A stretch of DNA of 64,000 bases from Talinum fruticosum (taxonomy: Eukaryota; Streptophyta; Magnoliopsida; Caryophyllales; Talinaceae), in NCBI GenBank assembly GCA_021018815.1, contig JAITYX010000058.1, positions 1,815,001 through 1,879,000 on the forward strand. The letters run 5' to 3'. Position numbers and translations under genes: made by a program. Below are positions 44,890 through 56,772 of the stretch, piece by piece. Every line of letters starts with the position of its first letter. Positions within the stretch are counted from its first letter, which is position 1. The notes under the pieces are model-generated. The model was not told the origin of the DNA. It saw only the letters and a program-made list of their open reading frames with translations, and made no database searches.

Positions 44890-45446
44890 AGCAACGAGAG
44901 TGAGAGAGAGAGAACGGGATCAGCGGTGGTAGGTGACTCGGGGGCGGTGGTTGTGCGAGATCAACGAGGGAGAGCGACGAGAGTGAGCGGCCTCGGCGGT
45001 GGCGAGTGACTCGGCCGGATCGACGATAGTGAGACACGAGAGGAAGGGATGGGTAGAGAGAGAACAAGCTCGGTGGTGGCAGTCGACTTTGACGGAGGTT
45101 AACGAGGGACAAGGACCGAGAGAGAGAGAGAAGCAGCAGCGAGTGGAACGCCGATGGTGGGAGGAAGTCGGCAGGTGGACGGTGGCGGTGGGCAACGGGA
45201 GGCGACGAGAGAGAGAGCGAGAGCTAGAGAGAGAGAGAGAGAGCTTGGGAGGGCTGGAAAGAGGATGGAAAATGACGAGGTCTTCCAGTCCTCCCCTCTC
45301 CCGAAAAAAAACAATTTTTCTTTTTAAAAAATCAAAATTTCCTCTTTTAATCTCAGCCATTGAATCAAAATTCAATGGTTGAGATTGAAAGTGCTTACTT
45401 AAAGTTGGGGCTCACCTAGAGGGGAGGGCTCACTTGAACCCTCCCC
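44890..45446. repeat. GA-rich right arm and terminal inverted repeat of element 2
   Basis: The purine-rich arm mirrors the CT-rich left arm. The terminal ~100 bp pairs with 39997-40090 and ends GGCTCACTTGAACCCTCCCC next to (AT)n. Long frames on both strands here (for example 44999-45382) are compositional. Confidence 0.75.
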
Positions 45447-46814
45447 ATATATATATATATATATATAAATATTTTTAAAATGCAGGACCCGAATGATAAC
45501 AACGACGATGTATGGCCCATATCTCGTAAATTATGGAGCATGACTTGTAAACTATTAATTATAACTTATTATTCCTATACTTATTTCGCTTAAATTAATA
45601 ATATATTGATAAGTAAAAATCGTATTCGAAATGTGTAGATTTTATTGGAGTTGTTATTTCAAACATCAATATGTTCCTTCACTTAATTTAGTTTGGCCTC
45701 GGAATTTTTAGGAGTTGAGATTAGCATAATTTTACTTTATAAATATAATAACATTTTTATAAAATAATAGTAGAAGAAGGAGTAATAAATTTGAAGGAAA
45801 AATAAAAAGAGAATAAGGTATATTAGAGATTGATTATGTGATACATGAAAATATTGGGCCTCGGATTCGCCAGCAGACCCATTTGGATAAGAATTGGGTA
45901 ATATAAATATAACCCAAATGCACAACCAAACCCATTATCATTTTCTACCAAGACTTCACACCTCCCTCACACTTCCTTTGTTGCCTCTCGCTCGCCGACA
46001 ACCCCGCTGCCGGTTGCCACCAGCCAGCCACCTCTTCCGCCGGCCATCCACCACCAACACCATCACAACCACCACCAAGCACCAACAGTGACACCACCCA
46101 ACATCCCCAAGCCACCAAACCGTACTTTCTCTCTTTCTCTTTGCTTGCTCTGTTCTGCCACCGTCGAGGCGCCGTCCGGACATCATCGCCACCTTTTCCG
46201 TCTTCTAGCCTTTCCTTGTTGCCTTGTCGCCTGCCATCCACCTCTGTTGCCACCATCCAAAGCTACCATAACCCTTTGATAGCTTCCTTCATTTCCTCTC
46301 CTAGGTAAATTTATGAGTTAATCCCTTCCTAATTAAAGTATTTAGACTATAAATTAGTTATTTTAATAAACTTATAAGAAGGATTTAAGCCTAAAGTATG
46401 ATAATTAAGCGTTAGATGATGGTATTTGAGCAAAAAGAAGAATTTGAGTTAAAATTTAGATAATTAAAAGTTTGTTGGTTATGCTCAAATAGAGAGATGA
46501 CATTAAGTAATTAGAAGTGTTGCATGTATGATCTAATGGGGAGCTAGGCTTTAATTGAGGTACATGTATATGATGCGTGTATAATTTAATGGAAACTAGG
46601 GTTTGAGTATAAAGGATGAAGATCAAGTGGATTGATGATCATTCATGGTTGAATTAATGAAAGTTTAGGCATATTTAAGGTGTTAAATCATCATGCATGC
46701 TTGAATTAATAAGAGTTGAGCCTAATTGTTAAGTTAAAATATGATGTATGTGGAGTTAAAATATGGTGTTAAATCATCATGTATGTGAAGTTAAATCTTC
46801 ACAAGTATGAGTTG
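45447..46814. other. unassigned region between TIR element 2 and copia copy 2
   Basis: (AT)n at 45447-45467, then AT-rich sequence, a C-rich low-complexity patch (45940-46280) that gives repetitive frames rich in Pro, His, Thr and Arg, then AT-rich sequence to the gag remnant. No gene or complete element was recognised. The 5' LTR expected for copia copy 2 is absent. Confidence 0.5.
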
Positions 46815-47456
46815 TTGAGAATGAAGCCGAAGAGAACATTTCTCGGATGTATGCTCGGTACATTGAGATTACCAACAATCTCAAGTCTCTGGGTAGAAAG
46901 ATCTCTCGTGAGGAAATGGTCGGAAAAATTATGAGAAGTCTACCAAAGAGAATATGGGGTCCCAAGGTGACAACAATTGAAGAGGCTTAGAATCTCTCTC
47001 AACTAAAGCCTAATAAGCTCATTAGGAAGCAACTTACTCATGAGTTGCAATTGGAAGAAGAAGATGCTGAGGTCGGCACCAAAAAGAACATTGCAATAAA
47101 GGCCTCGAAAGCGGATGTCAAAGTTTGACCTCCTCGGACTCGGAAGAGGATCCCATGGCACTCATTATCTAAGGCTTCAAGAAGATGATGAAGTACAAAA
47201 AGTGGCAAAAAGGCCAAAGGAAGAGTTATACAAGAAAGATAAGAAGGACAAGAAAGGTAAATACTCATCTCCTTCAAAGTTATCTTTAACTAAGGACTCT
47301 AGTTGCTTTGAACGTGGCAACAAAGAGCACATAGTCAAGGACTATCCAAAGAGAAAGAAGGACAGAAAGAAGAAAAAGGCTATGATGGCAACCTGGAGCA
47401 ATGATGAATCATCCGAAGAAGATGACTCTAATGACTTAAGTGTCTTATGGTACTGA
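46815..47456 (+). pseudogene. copia gag remnant (UBN2-type) with degenerate zinc knuckle
   Basis: The frame near 46817-46990 reads ISRMYARYIEITNNLKSLGR and then EEMVGKIMRSLPKRIWGPKV and TTIEEA, the conserved core of plant copia gag (UBN2/DUF4219 family), ending at a stop. A second frame (47115-47456) carries a Lys-rich stretch and the knuckle CFERGNKEHIVKDYPKRKKD. Its second and fourth ligands (Cys) are lost, leaving Cys and His. The acidic tail SSEEDDSND follows. Confidence 0.82.
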
Positions 47457-49300
47457 CAGACTTAGAAGCTAGATCTCGGTCGAGACAGTGACAGCTCGGA
47501 TATTGGGAAACAAGTCCTTAGGAGGTAATTGAATACTTCCTTAAGTTTCCCAAAGTTGATCTTGTTAGATATATTTTTACTTTGGAAGAAAAGTCCAATT
47601 CGACTCTTCGTTTTTAAAGAACAACTTGAGTCTCTTATCTGCTGAGAGCAATGTTTTGAAAAACGAATTAGAAAACTTGAGACAAAATTTGAAAGTACTT
47701 GAGACCAATGCTCAAGCCCATGAGACTGAGTCCGAGTCACTCGGAACAGAGAATGAGCAAGCGAAAAGGAATCTCAATGAGTCTCAAGAGCTAGTTTTAA
47801 AACTCCCTTAAGGTCGAGAAAAACCTTAATCTTTTACTAGTCTCTCGGTGTGTCTCATTCGAAAAGAAGGTCTCGATTATAATGCTTGAAGAGGAATCTA
47901 ATTCCTACTTAGATCTTTTCAAAACCGATTCCAAAATTGTAAAAGGAAGGTCGAGCATGGTCCCATTCACTCTTATGAAAAGAGGACTAAGCCTAAACCA
48001 GTTTACAAGAAAAAGCCTTCTCCACCTGTTTACAAAAGAAAGGATTTTCAAAGAAAGGAGACACGGACTCGGTTTTCTAGAAAGAAGACTCATAACCGGA
48101 CCAAACCCAAAATTATTCAAATCTGGATTCTCAAAAGTGCTTGTTCCTCGAAAAAAACCACAATAAAGGCAATTACTTGGGTTTGTAAGAGGAAGTGAGA
48201 AGGGTTAGTTTATTTCTATTATGCGAGATGACTCGAAATGGAAGGTTCACTGGTACTTAGACAGTGGGTCGTTCACGACATATGTCTAGAGATTCAAAAC
48301 TTCTCTCAAAGTTAGAAGATCTAAAGAGAGGAAAAGTCACATTCTTCCCTTTCAAAGTTATCTTTAACTAAAAACTCGGCTGTTTTGAATGTGGCGAGCA
48401 AGGAACACATAGTCAAAGACCGTCCCAGGAGAAAGAGGGACAGAAAGAAGAAAAAGGCTATAATGGCCACATGGAGTGATGAAGACTCATCGGAAGATGA
48501 TGAAGACTCGGATGATTCAAAGTGTCCGATGACACTCTCAAACTTAGAAGTCGAATTAGAGTCGGACTCGGATCACTCGGACGGTGAGGAAACAAATCCT
48601 CGGGAGGTAATTGAATACTTCCTCAAGTTCTCCAAAGTTGATTTAGCCAAATATATTTATACTTTGGAAGAAAAGTCCAATTCGATTCTTCTCAGTTTAA
48701 AGAACAACTTGAGTCTATTACTTCGAGAGCATCTCTTTGAAAAATGAATTAGAAAAGCCGAGACTTACTCTAAGAGAACTCAAGACTAGTGCTCAATCTA
48801 ATGAGACCGAGTCCGAGTTACTCGGAAGAGAAAATGAGCATCCGAAGCAAGAGCTCAATGAGTCTTAAGAGCTTGTTTTAAAATTTACTCAATGTCGGAA
48901 AAACCTTGACATGCTCTTAGGGTCTCAATGTGTCTCCTTCATAAAAGAAGGACTTGGTTTTAACAAAGAGGAGGAATCCAATTCCTAGTTGGAGCTTTTC
49001 AAAAAGGATTCCAGCACTATGAAGTTCGGGAAGGCTGAGCACGGTCCCATTCATAATAATGAAAGGAGGACTGAGTGCGAGCCAGCCTACAGGAGAAAAC
49101 TCTCTCCTCCTCGTTTATAAAAGGAAAGAGTTTCAAAAGAAAGAGACACAGAATCGGTTTTCTAAAAGAAAGACTTAGAATCGGCCAAACCCAAAGTTAT
49201 TCAAATCTGGGTTCCCAAGAGTCTTCTTCCTCGAAAAGGACCATAGTAAAGGAAGTTACTCGGGTTCGTTAGAGGAAGTGAGAAAGGTTAGTTTGTTTTT
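47260..49300 (+). repeat. tandem duplication of the gag 3' region (two units of about 1 kb)
   Basis: 47260-48200 and 48345-49290 align in order. Shared parts are the phrase TCAAAGTTATCTTTAACTAA, the knuckle and KKDRKKKKA stretch, the acidic ESDxDHSD segment, TTCAAAGAACAACTTGAGTC-like coiled-coil coding sequence and the terminal Lys/Arg-rich part before the protease. Both units are independently broken, so the duplication predates or accompanied decay. Confidence 0.8.
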
Positions 49301-49311
49301 TCGACTTGTAG

Positions 49312-49608
49312 GTGGCTCGGAAAAGAACAAAAGGGCATTGGTACCTGGACAATGGATGCTCACGTCACATGTTAGGAAATCCAAGACTCTTTTCCGAGTT
49401 AGAAGAGTACAAGGGAGGCAAAGTCACATTTGGAGATGACAACATGGGCAAGATAATTGGGATAGGCAAGATTGGAAAAGGAAATAATCTGGTCAGCCCA
49501 GTATATCTTGTTAAGGGATTAAAGTACAATCTACTTAGCATCTCTCAACTATGTGACGAAGGTCAAGAGGTAAGATTCACTCGGACCAAGCTGTTATATT
49601 TCCGATGA
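49312..49608 (+). pseudogene. copia protease and pre-integrase start
   Basis: The frame reads GHWYLDNGCSRHMLG followed by FSELEEYKGGKVTFGDDNMG and LKYNLLSISQLCDEGQEV, the standard plant copia protease to GAG-pre-integrase passage. The usual active-site D-S-G is D-N-G here, so it would probably be inactive even if translated. Confidence 0.88.
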
Positions 49609-49756
49609 TACTACCAAGGAGACCAAGCTCTCGGGTAAGAGATCGGGTAACACCTACACTATTCCTATTTTTGACCCAAGTTAGAATTTATCTTGCTTAA
49701 AAGCATCTCTACATCATGATTCATGGACATGGCATCGTAGATTAGGTCATATTAGC

Positions 49757-50600
49757 ATGCATACTATTAAGAAGCTTGCTTCTCATGGTTTAGTTAGAGG
49801 ATTGCCTAACTGTGCGTTCAAGAAAGATAAAATCGTGAAGCATGCACAAAAGGGAAACAGGTCAAATTATCTTTCAAACCTCCGAAAATTGTTTCCATAT
49901 CTACGAGTGCTTGACTTGTTGCATATGGATTTATGTGGTGCAATCCCTATCAAGAGTCTCGGAGGTAAATCATATGTGCTTGTGATTATTGATGGCTACT
50001 CACGATTTACCTGGGTTTGTTTTCTTAAGCACAAAAATAAAGCATTCAAAGAGTTCAGCAAGCTTAGTAGGAAAATCCAAGTTGAGTCTCGGACTCGAGA
50101 TCCGAAGAATTCGAACCGACCATGGAAGGGAGTTCGACTACTCGGAATTTGCGAGTTTTGTGATAAGAATGACATCTCGCACAACTTTTCAGCACCAAGA
50201 ACTCCTCAATAAAATGGAGTACTTGGAGAGAAAGAACCGGACACTTGAAGAAATAGGAAGGACAATGATGATTGAACATGATCTACCCTACTATTTACGG
50301 GCTGAGGTAGTCAACACGAGCAAACCACACATTAAACGAGATGCCTCATTAGACCCATCCTAAAGAAAACTCCATATGAGCTCTACAAAGGGAAGAAACC
50401 CAACATTTCATACTTCAAACCCTTTAGGTGTAAGTGTTTTGTTCACAACAATGGTAATGATCACTTGACCAAGTTTGATGCTCGGTCGGATGAAGGTATT
50501 TTTCTTGGTTATTGATCTCATAGCAAAGCATATCGTATTTTCAATAAAAGAACTAACAAAGTGGAAGAAAGCATCCACGTTGTTTTTGATGAGATTGAAC
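49757..50600 (+). pseudogene. copia integrase remnant
   Basis: 49757-50212 carries the zinc-binding region (RLGHISMHTIKKLASHGLV; the CC pair is lost) and the first catalytic Asp block LLHMDLCGAIPIKSLGGKSY with VLVIIDGYSRFTWV. A frameshift near 50095 moves to the frame 49989-50363 with IRTDHGREFDYSEFASF (second Asp and the region toward the catalytic Glu). The C-terminal KPFRCKCFVHNNGN / FDARSDEGIFLGY passage follows at about 50415-50515, with stops. Confidence 0.88.
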
Positions 50601-51150
50601 AGGAAAAACCGAGTGAGTGAACATTCTCGGACACTGAAGCTCAGCAGAGATGATGATCTTGGTGAAAATGAGCTCATCAAGAATCAAATCAAAATCACTC
50701 GGAACGAAGTGACTCGGAATAACTCGACTCGGAATGAGATAACTCGAGAGACAACTCGGAATGTTGAAGGTCAATCAGCTGAACCAGCTCACTTAGAACA
50801 GACTTCGAAGATCAACCAATTCAACCTACGGATCTGGTGAACCGAGAGAATAGGTAGAGCATTCAAGAATGCTTCGAGCCACCCACTAGAAAACATTTTG
50901 TCCGATATCAACGAGTGGGGTAAGAACTCGTTCCTCTCTACAAAATCTATATGTATTCACTGCATTCATTTCATTAACTGAACCTAGAAATGCACTAGAA
51001 GCCCTAAATGAACCTGAATGGGTAGAGGCCATGCAAGAGGAACTCAATCAATTTGAAAGAAACCAAATGCGGACTCGACGAAACGATCTTCCGATCATCC
51101 AGTCATAGGAACCAAGTGGGTTTTCAAGAACAAAGCTGGATAAAGGTGGG

Positions 51151-51858
51151 TTGGTAGTAAGAAATAAGGCTAGAATTGTGGCTCAAGGTTACAATCAAGA
51201 AGAAGGAATCGATTGTGGGGAAACCTTTACACCTATTGCTAGAATTGAAGCTATTAGAATCCTATTGGCATTTGGATATAGCATGAATATCAAATTGTAT
51301 CAAATGGATATTAAATGTGCTTTTCTCAATGGTTTCATTGAAGAGGAAGTCTATGTTGAGCAACCCCTGGATTTGAAAACTCGAGAATTTCCAAATCATG
51401 TTTTTAAATTGCAAAAAGCTCTCTATGGTCTTAAACAAGCTCCCACGACTTGGTATGAAAGATTGAGCAATTTCTTGGTTGAACATGATTTTGAAAGAGG
51501 TAAGATTGACAAGACTCTTTTTATAAAAACCAAGGGAAGAGACTTTCTTATTGCTCGGATATATGTTGATGACATAATCTTTAGAGCTACTGATGAAATT
51601 CTTTATCGAGATTTTTACGAGTTAATGAGACAGGAATTTCAAATGAGTATGATGGGAGAACTCAATTTCTTCCTTGGTCTACAAATCAAGCAAGACAAAG
51701 ATGGGATCTATGTCCATCAATTAAAGTATACCAAGGAGATGCTGAAGAAGTACATGCTTCAAGATGTGAAACATGCCACAACACCTATGAATAGTAGCAT
51801 AAAACTAGACTCGGACGAGAAAGGTAAAGCAATAGATCGAAACTCTATCGAGGTATGA
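51151..51858 (+). pseudogene. copia reverse transcriptase (RVT_2), longest intact domain
   Basis: A 235-codon open stretch covers most of RVT_2: KARIVAQGYNQEEGIDCGET, FTPIARIEAIRILLAF, YQMDIKCAFLNGFIEEEVYV, LQKALYGLKQAPTTWYERLS, the catalytic YVDD and LNFFLGLQIKQDKDGIYVHQ. The two catalytic boxes (QMDIKCAFLNG and YVDD) are preserved. It is linked upstream to EALNEPEWVEAMQEELNQFE (about 51000-51060) across a frameshift, so it is a fragment of a dead polyprotein. Confidence 0.93.
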
Positions 51859-52470
51859 TTGGATCTTTGCTATATCTTACTTCTAGTAGGCTAGACATAA
51901 TGTTTATTGTATGTTTATGTGCAAGATTTCACGCTAATCCAAAAGAATCACATCTCACTGCGGTGAAGAGAATATTCGAGATATCTTGCGGGGACTTAGA
52001 ATCTAGGTCTATGGTACTTTAGAGACTCGGAACCGACTTTCACTTGGATACTCAAATGCTAACTACGCTGGATACAAAGTTGATAGAAAGAGCACCTTAG
52101 GAGCCTGCCGGTTTCAGGTTAATCCTTGATATCTTGGCACTCAAAGAAGCAAAACTCGGTAGCTCTATCAACTGTTGAAGCTGAATATATTGCGATCTGG
52201 AGCATGCTATGCTCAGATTTTATGGATCAAGCAATACTTGAGAGATCTTGGACTTACATTCAAATCAATTCCAATCAAGTGTGACAATCAAAGTGCAATC
52301 GGCATCACCAAGAACCCAGTTCGAGCACTCAAAGACAAAACATATTGAGGTCGGGTATCATTTTCTAAGAGACCATTCGAGAAAGGTGATATTGAACTTG
52401 AATTCATTCCTACCAAACTTCAATTAGCTAATATCTTTATTAAGCCACTTAGTAAGGATTAGTTTTGCTT
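51853..52470 (+). pseudogene. copia RNase H remnant and end of pol
   Basis: Several frames give MIGSLLYLTSSRLDIMFIVC, SNANYAGYKVDRKSTLGACR, IKCDNQSAIGITKNPV and FIPTKLQLANIFIKPLSKD. These are the recognised blocks of copia RNase H and the final DxLTKPL-like motif (here NIFIKPL). At least three frameshifts separate them. Confidence 0.85.
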
Positions 52471-52878
52471 TATTAGGAATGAGCTTGGCATGATCAATGC
52501 ATAATTATGTGCTTTTCGAGTGTGATTATATGTTATATGCTTTCTCTCTAATAGCCATTAGTTCAATTGAACCAGTGATACTGAGTTATGAGTTATTGTT
52601 TGTCCGCGGTTTCGAGTCACTCGAAACTTCACCGAGTCGGACTCAGATTTTGAGAAAAATAGACATCAAACTTCGAAATCATCTCTAGAACAGTGGAGAA
52701 TTTCATAAATTTCTTTTAAAATCTTTTTTTCTCTCTCTCTCGCGCTCATCGATCGGACAACTAGCCTTTGGGTGACAAACGCTGGAATTCTAACGGTTAG
52801 AGAGCGAAACGGTGACACCGGTCCGAGGCAACCGTTGAAGAGCTGGGTCGAACGTATCCTAAAGGATATCTCTGTCTC

Positions 52879-52887
52879 TATAAATAG
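52879..52887 (+). promoter_or_regulatory. possible internal promoter (TATA box) before the env-like region
   Basis: TATAAATAG in the setting CTGTCTCTATAAATAGCGTC lies about 400 bp after the end of pol and 200-300 bp before the env-like frames. A CT-rich leader-like stretch follows. It is not part of the LTR. It could start a subgenomic RNA for the 3' ORF. Confidence 0.4.
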
Positions 52888-53059
52888 CGTCTACTTTCCT
52901 TCATTACGCTACTTTACTCTTTACACACTTTCTCTCTTACTTACTTTAACTCGAGCAAGCTTTTTACGTTCGAAGAAGATTTCATCGCTATCAAGATAAG
53001 TGAAAGAAGTCTCAAGTAAGCACTATCACTCTCGACTCTCTCTTTCTATTCTTTCATTT

Positions 53060-54590
53060 TCTTTTTGTTCACTTTCGTCGAGCTATCTCTCTCTCTCTTT
53101 CCCTCTCTCTCACAAGTTCATTTCTCTCTCTCTCTTTTCTTTCAAACATGCTTGAAAAGAGGTTCCCACCTCGATTTTCTTGGTTCGGCCACCAAGAAAC
53201 CTCGTACTAAAAGCCGGGAAGGCCCCTCCAATCCCTCAAAAATCATTGTCATCCAACATCTAGCGTTGGATGACAAATTCTTCCCGACCACAAAGTTTTC
53301 GTGGTTGGCTCACATCAAATCAAGAGGGGTTTACAATTTCCTCTGTTTCAGCGAGTTCATATACCCGAACTTGTTTCGAGTTTTATTCTAACCTCGTCTA
53401 GCTCCGAGGGCATCCTTACCTCTAGAGTTGAAAACGTCACGGTTTGCATCAACACCTCTCTTCTCCACCAACTCTTCAAAGTCTCTTCTCTTTTCCTTAA
53501 CAGACAACCCCATACCTTTCAACGATGTTGCTTGATGAATTTTTGAAAAATATGCCAAAGAGTTTCTGGGTCACGTAAAAACTTCTCCGTGACTCAACTC
53601 AAGTCGAAACTCGTCTTACGTGCTTTCTGCCGACGAGGACTTTCTTCTCTCGGCATTTTAGCAAGCGGAACCCTAACTCCAAGCATCTTAAAGCTCTTTA
53701 CGACATCCTTGAGGGCTACGAAGTAGACCTCTTTCTTGCTATAATCGAGCAAATGGCAGCCGTGCTCGCTCGGACTTAGACCAAGAAGACAACCCCACTT
53801 CCTTTCGGGGCCCTTCTCACTCTCATCTTCAAGTAATTCAAAGTCTCTATTCCCTCGGATCCTAACGCGGTTTTTGAGGCTGCCATTATCGTTGGCAAGA
53901 AAGAACTTCTTGGGTATGGATACCAAGAGACCCAACCGGGTGTCTAGGTCCATAGCTCATAACTCGAGGCCTACTTCTCCGCCTCGGACTCGGACTCAAT
54001 CCCCTCTCTCTCTACCTCCTCCACCTCGGGTGTTTCTCGGATTCTCTCTTCTACCTTGTCCACTCGCCATAATGGACAAGCTTTCTTCGGTGTCCACCGA
54101 ACTCAAGGACACCCTCCTGTCATTCAAGATCGTTCTTCGATCTATGACCATCAATCGAAAACCGCTCAATCCCAAATCCGCGAGCAGCAAGTTGTGCTTC
54201 TCGAGATGAAAGCACTGGTCAAGGAGCGAAGGAGATGCTTGAGCTCCTTCGGGAAAGGCGCTCCAAGGCGGCTCGGGATCCGGTCGACTTAGATACTTCG
54301 GAAGAATCCTCGAGTGCGGCCAAATCCCCTCTGCGAGAGGAAGAAGAAGAAGAAGAAGGAGAAGAAGTGGAGCCTGCGGCTGAGGCAGACTCCGTCCGAG
54401 GAGAAAGAAGTAGAAATAGGAGCCGAAGCGGCCGAGGGCCAAGGTGCTCCAGAACCCCAACCAAAGTGATCGGCTCGGACGAGCGGTCCGAGTGGGTCGA
54501 AGACCTGTTGACCATGGTCGGTCAGCAGCAGAGCCAGCACCTACCTCGGTTGAGTTCTAGGAGGATGAGCCTTTGGACGACTTAGTTACG
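53060..54590 (+). pseudogene. env-like post-pol region of SIRE-like element
   Basis: The frame 53065-53391 reads LDFLGSATKKPRTKSREGPS, IVIQHLALDDKFFPTTKFSW and LAHIKSRGVYNFLCFSEF. Another frame then continues with SRVENVTVCINTSLLHQLFK (53400-53490). Further frames end in an acidic/Arg-rich tail (54235-54585: SAAKSPLREEEEEEEGEEVE). These are pieces of the extra ORF of SIRE-like elements that databases name putative plant transposon protein. Shifts and stops break it. No membrane segment is obvious, so the env label is only by position. Confidence 0.65.
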
Positions 54591-55239
54591 GGTCGGCCAC
54601 TCGGAGCCGAGCCCATTGCGGAGATACCGATGCTTGCCTCCGCCTCGTTCATCTACATCTTCAAGATCTTATCGGCGAAGGCGCACTGCACGTCCACCAT
54701 CCTCGACTCGAGTCTGCTCCCTCCCTTTCATCTTAGAAATTTTTTTTTTCTGTTTTTTCAAATTTTTTTGTCCGGACATACAAATTTGTATCCTCTTGAT
54801 ACATTCTTCCTCCTTTTGTTCTTTTGGTTTTTTTGTTGAAAGGCAAGGGGAGAATATTTAGAAATTTGTTGTCTTGTTTAGGGGAGCTTCTCTCATCCTC
54901 TTTTGTGTATATATTTGTCTTGAATATTAATGAAGTTTTAGTTTCATGATTATTACTTTATGAGTTGCAATTATTTCGAGTTTCAATTTCTTGCTCAGTA
55001 ATTTTCTTTGCTCCGATTCAATAACTCAATCTATCATTGCTCTGTTATTTTAGTTTTTAGCACTATTGTAATCTAAGCTTACCTGCTCCGATAGAATCTA
55101 AGTTTCAATCACGTATATCACTGAGCTTATTTGCACTCATTTCTTTGACCTATGTCTTGAGAAAGAATGAAAAATCATATCTATATCACTAACAAAGTTT
55201 CTATCTAAGTATGGAATGCCTTTCATAAAAAGGGGAGAT

Positions 55240-56772
55240 TGAAGACTCGGACTTTGTAGGTATATCATTCTAAGTACCATCAAGGAATCGAGTACGAGAC
55301 TTCATCTCTTATAAGTTTTGATTACAAGTCATTCCGAGTGGTTTAGAATCTTTTCGAGTGTTACGAAACTACTGCATATGTTTTCACTTGATTCTAACCG
55401 ACTCGGAAAGCATTCACTTGATTCTAACCGACTCGGAAAGCATACTCTTGCTTATCTTCCCACACACGGTTCGAGTCACTCGGACAACACTCGGACTTAT
55501 CGCATGTTCAAATGTTTGCTCTAATGTGCATAAACTCGAGTCCGACTTTGTACTCTAAGTTTGATTGAATTACAGTGTTAATTCAACCTTTTAAGTCAGC
55601 ATGTTTTGTTTGAACTGTGCTTGTCTAGATCAAGTCTCATTACTACGATATTCCTTAACCGACTCGTTTTACTTCTAGACCGACTTAGATGGAATTAGAG
55701 TATAATGGATATTAGACTCGAGAAAATTCCACTCTTTCAGGACTCGGATAATTAGGCACTTACTTATCTTAATTAAATTATTATCCGTGTCTAATCTTGG
55801 ACCAAAGTATTTTATACTTTGAGAACCAAAATTGATTTACTTTTGTAGGTTATCTAAATGAGGTTATCCTATTTTTGAATTACAAAAGTAACCAGCTTCA
55901 AATGTCAAATCACTAGCGAGACGGGGCTTTTTTACTTCGACCAAGGCCCGGACACTCTGTCGGGGTTGTCTGTTTCCAAAACTAGAAATCCGCAACGCCT
56001 AGCTCAACGGTGGTTTCCACCATATTTTCTAGACACCACCAGTGGATTGGGACATCCAAAGGAGTCAAGAGCCGTTGCCAAACGTTCACACCTCGACGGA
56101 TATTTTCTAAGTCACTCGGAAAAACCATTGCAACGGTCACAAAGGACTTCTAATCGGAGGATAGACACAACGGCTAATCTGCCTGGTCATCTATAAATAG
56201 AAGCCACTTCACAAGACAAGAAGATGGTTGAACCTATTGCTGAAATTATCTCTCTCTATGTAATTCTCATTCAATCTTCTACTTACAACTCCAACTCTAT
56301 ACTTAACATCTTTCCGAGTTGTGAGGTCTTGTAATTAGTCACAAACACTTATTCTTACTTTCTAAGTAAGGTCCCTTGATTGAGCTGTAAGGCTTAACTC
56401 AGCTTACTTGTCCCTAACTCGTAAAGGTTACCTCGGTTAGGAAGTACTAGATCGAGATAAGGGAACTTCGAGTCTAGGAAAATCTTGTAAGGAATTGTCT
56501 AAGGGAGCAATTCGGTTGAGTCTTTCTACCGTATTTTGTGGATTCAAAATAGTGGATTTGACTTGGTGCTTAGATTAGCACCGATCGTGGTTTTCTGCCT
56601 CAGGAGGGTTTCCACGTACTTTCTAAGTTAACACTTTTCCGAGTCCAATATAAACTCGGATCTGTTTTAAAGTCAATTTCGATTTTAATCTTCCGAGTCT
56701 TTGGTCAAATTTCCTCATCACCTTATTCACCCCCTTCTAGGGTGACTTAGTCTCTCCAAGAGCAAACCTTCA
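55240..56772 (+). repeat. 3' LTR of SIRE-like element, copy 2
   Basis: 1533 bp, TGAAGACTCGG to AAACCTTCA, preceded by the polypurine tract AAAAAGGGGAGAT. It has the same TATA box context (56192-56199) and the same CACCCCC..CTAGGGTGACT end as the LTR at 967-2456. A 26-bp phrase around CACTTGATTCTAACCGACTC is tandemly doubled at 55386-55440. Confidence 0.88.

Larger units (their letters stand above)
39997..45446. mobile_element. Pack-MULE-like TIR element 2, complete (5.45 kb)
   Basis: The left end GGGAGGGTTCAAGTGAGCCC and the inverted right end GGGGAGGGTTCAAGTGAGCC start long terminal inverted repeats. These continue through AGGTGAGCAC / AAGTAAGCAC, TTTTAATCTCAACTATTGAA / TTTCAATCTCAACCATTGAA and GGTTGAGATTAAAA / GGCTGAGATTAAAA, about 100 bp. 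CT-rich and GA-rich outer arms extend the symmetry for several hundred bp. Inside are three tRNA-like cloverleaves, three 300-bp direct repeats, an RNase H-like fragment and another exon-like fragment. No transposase is seen. Long TIRs starting GGG and captured gene pieces suggest Mutator-like Pack-MULE (inference). Confidence 0.7.
46815..56772 (+). mobile_element. SIRE-like Ty1/copia element, 5'-truncated and decayed (copy 2)
   Basis: The order on the plus strand is gag, a tandemly duplicated knuckle region, protease/pre-integrase, integrase, reverse transcriptase (RVT_2), RNase H, env-like region, polypurine tract (55227-55239) and 3' LTR. INT before RT defines Ty1/copia; the extra post-pol ORF and long 3' part define the SIRE/Maximus lineage. 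No 5' LTR or primer site exists, as the element starts inside gag. Many stops and frameshifts make it defective. Confidence 0.9.

Noticed and set aside
44681..45382. Frames of 127-151 aa on both strands
   Set aside because: They lie in the GA-rich arm and terminal repeat of TIR element 2; Ser/Arg/Glu bias follows from (GA)n.
45894..46279. Plus- and minus-strand frames rich in Pro, His, Thr and Arg
   Set aside because: C-rich low-complexity sequence with equal-length frames on both strands; no conserved block.
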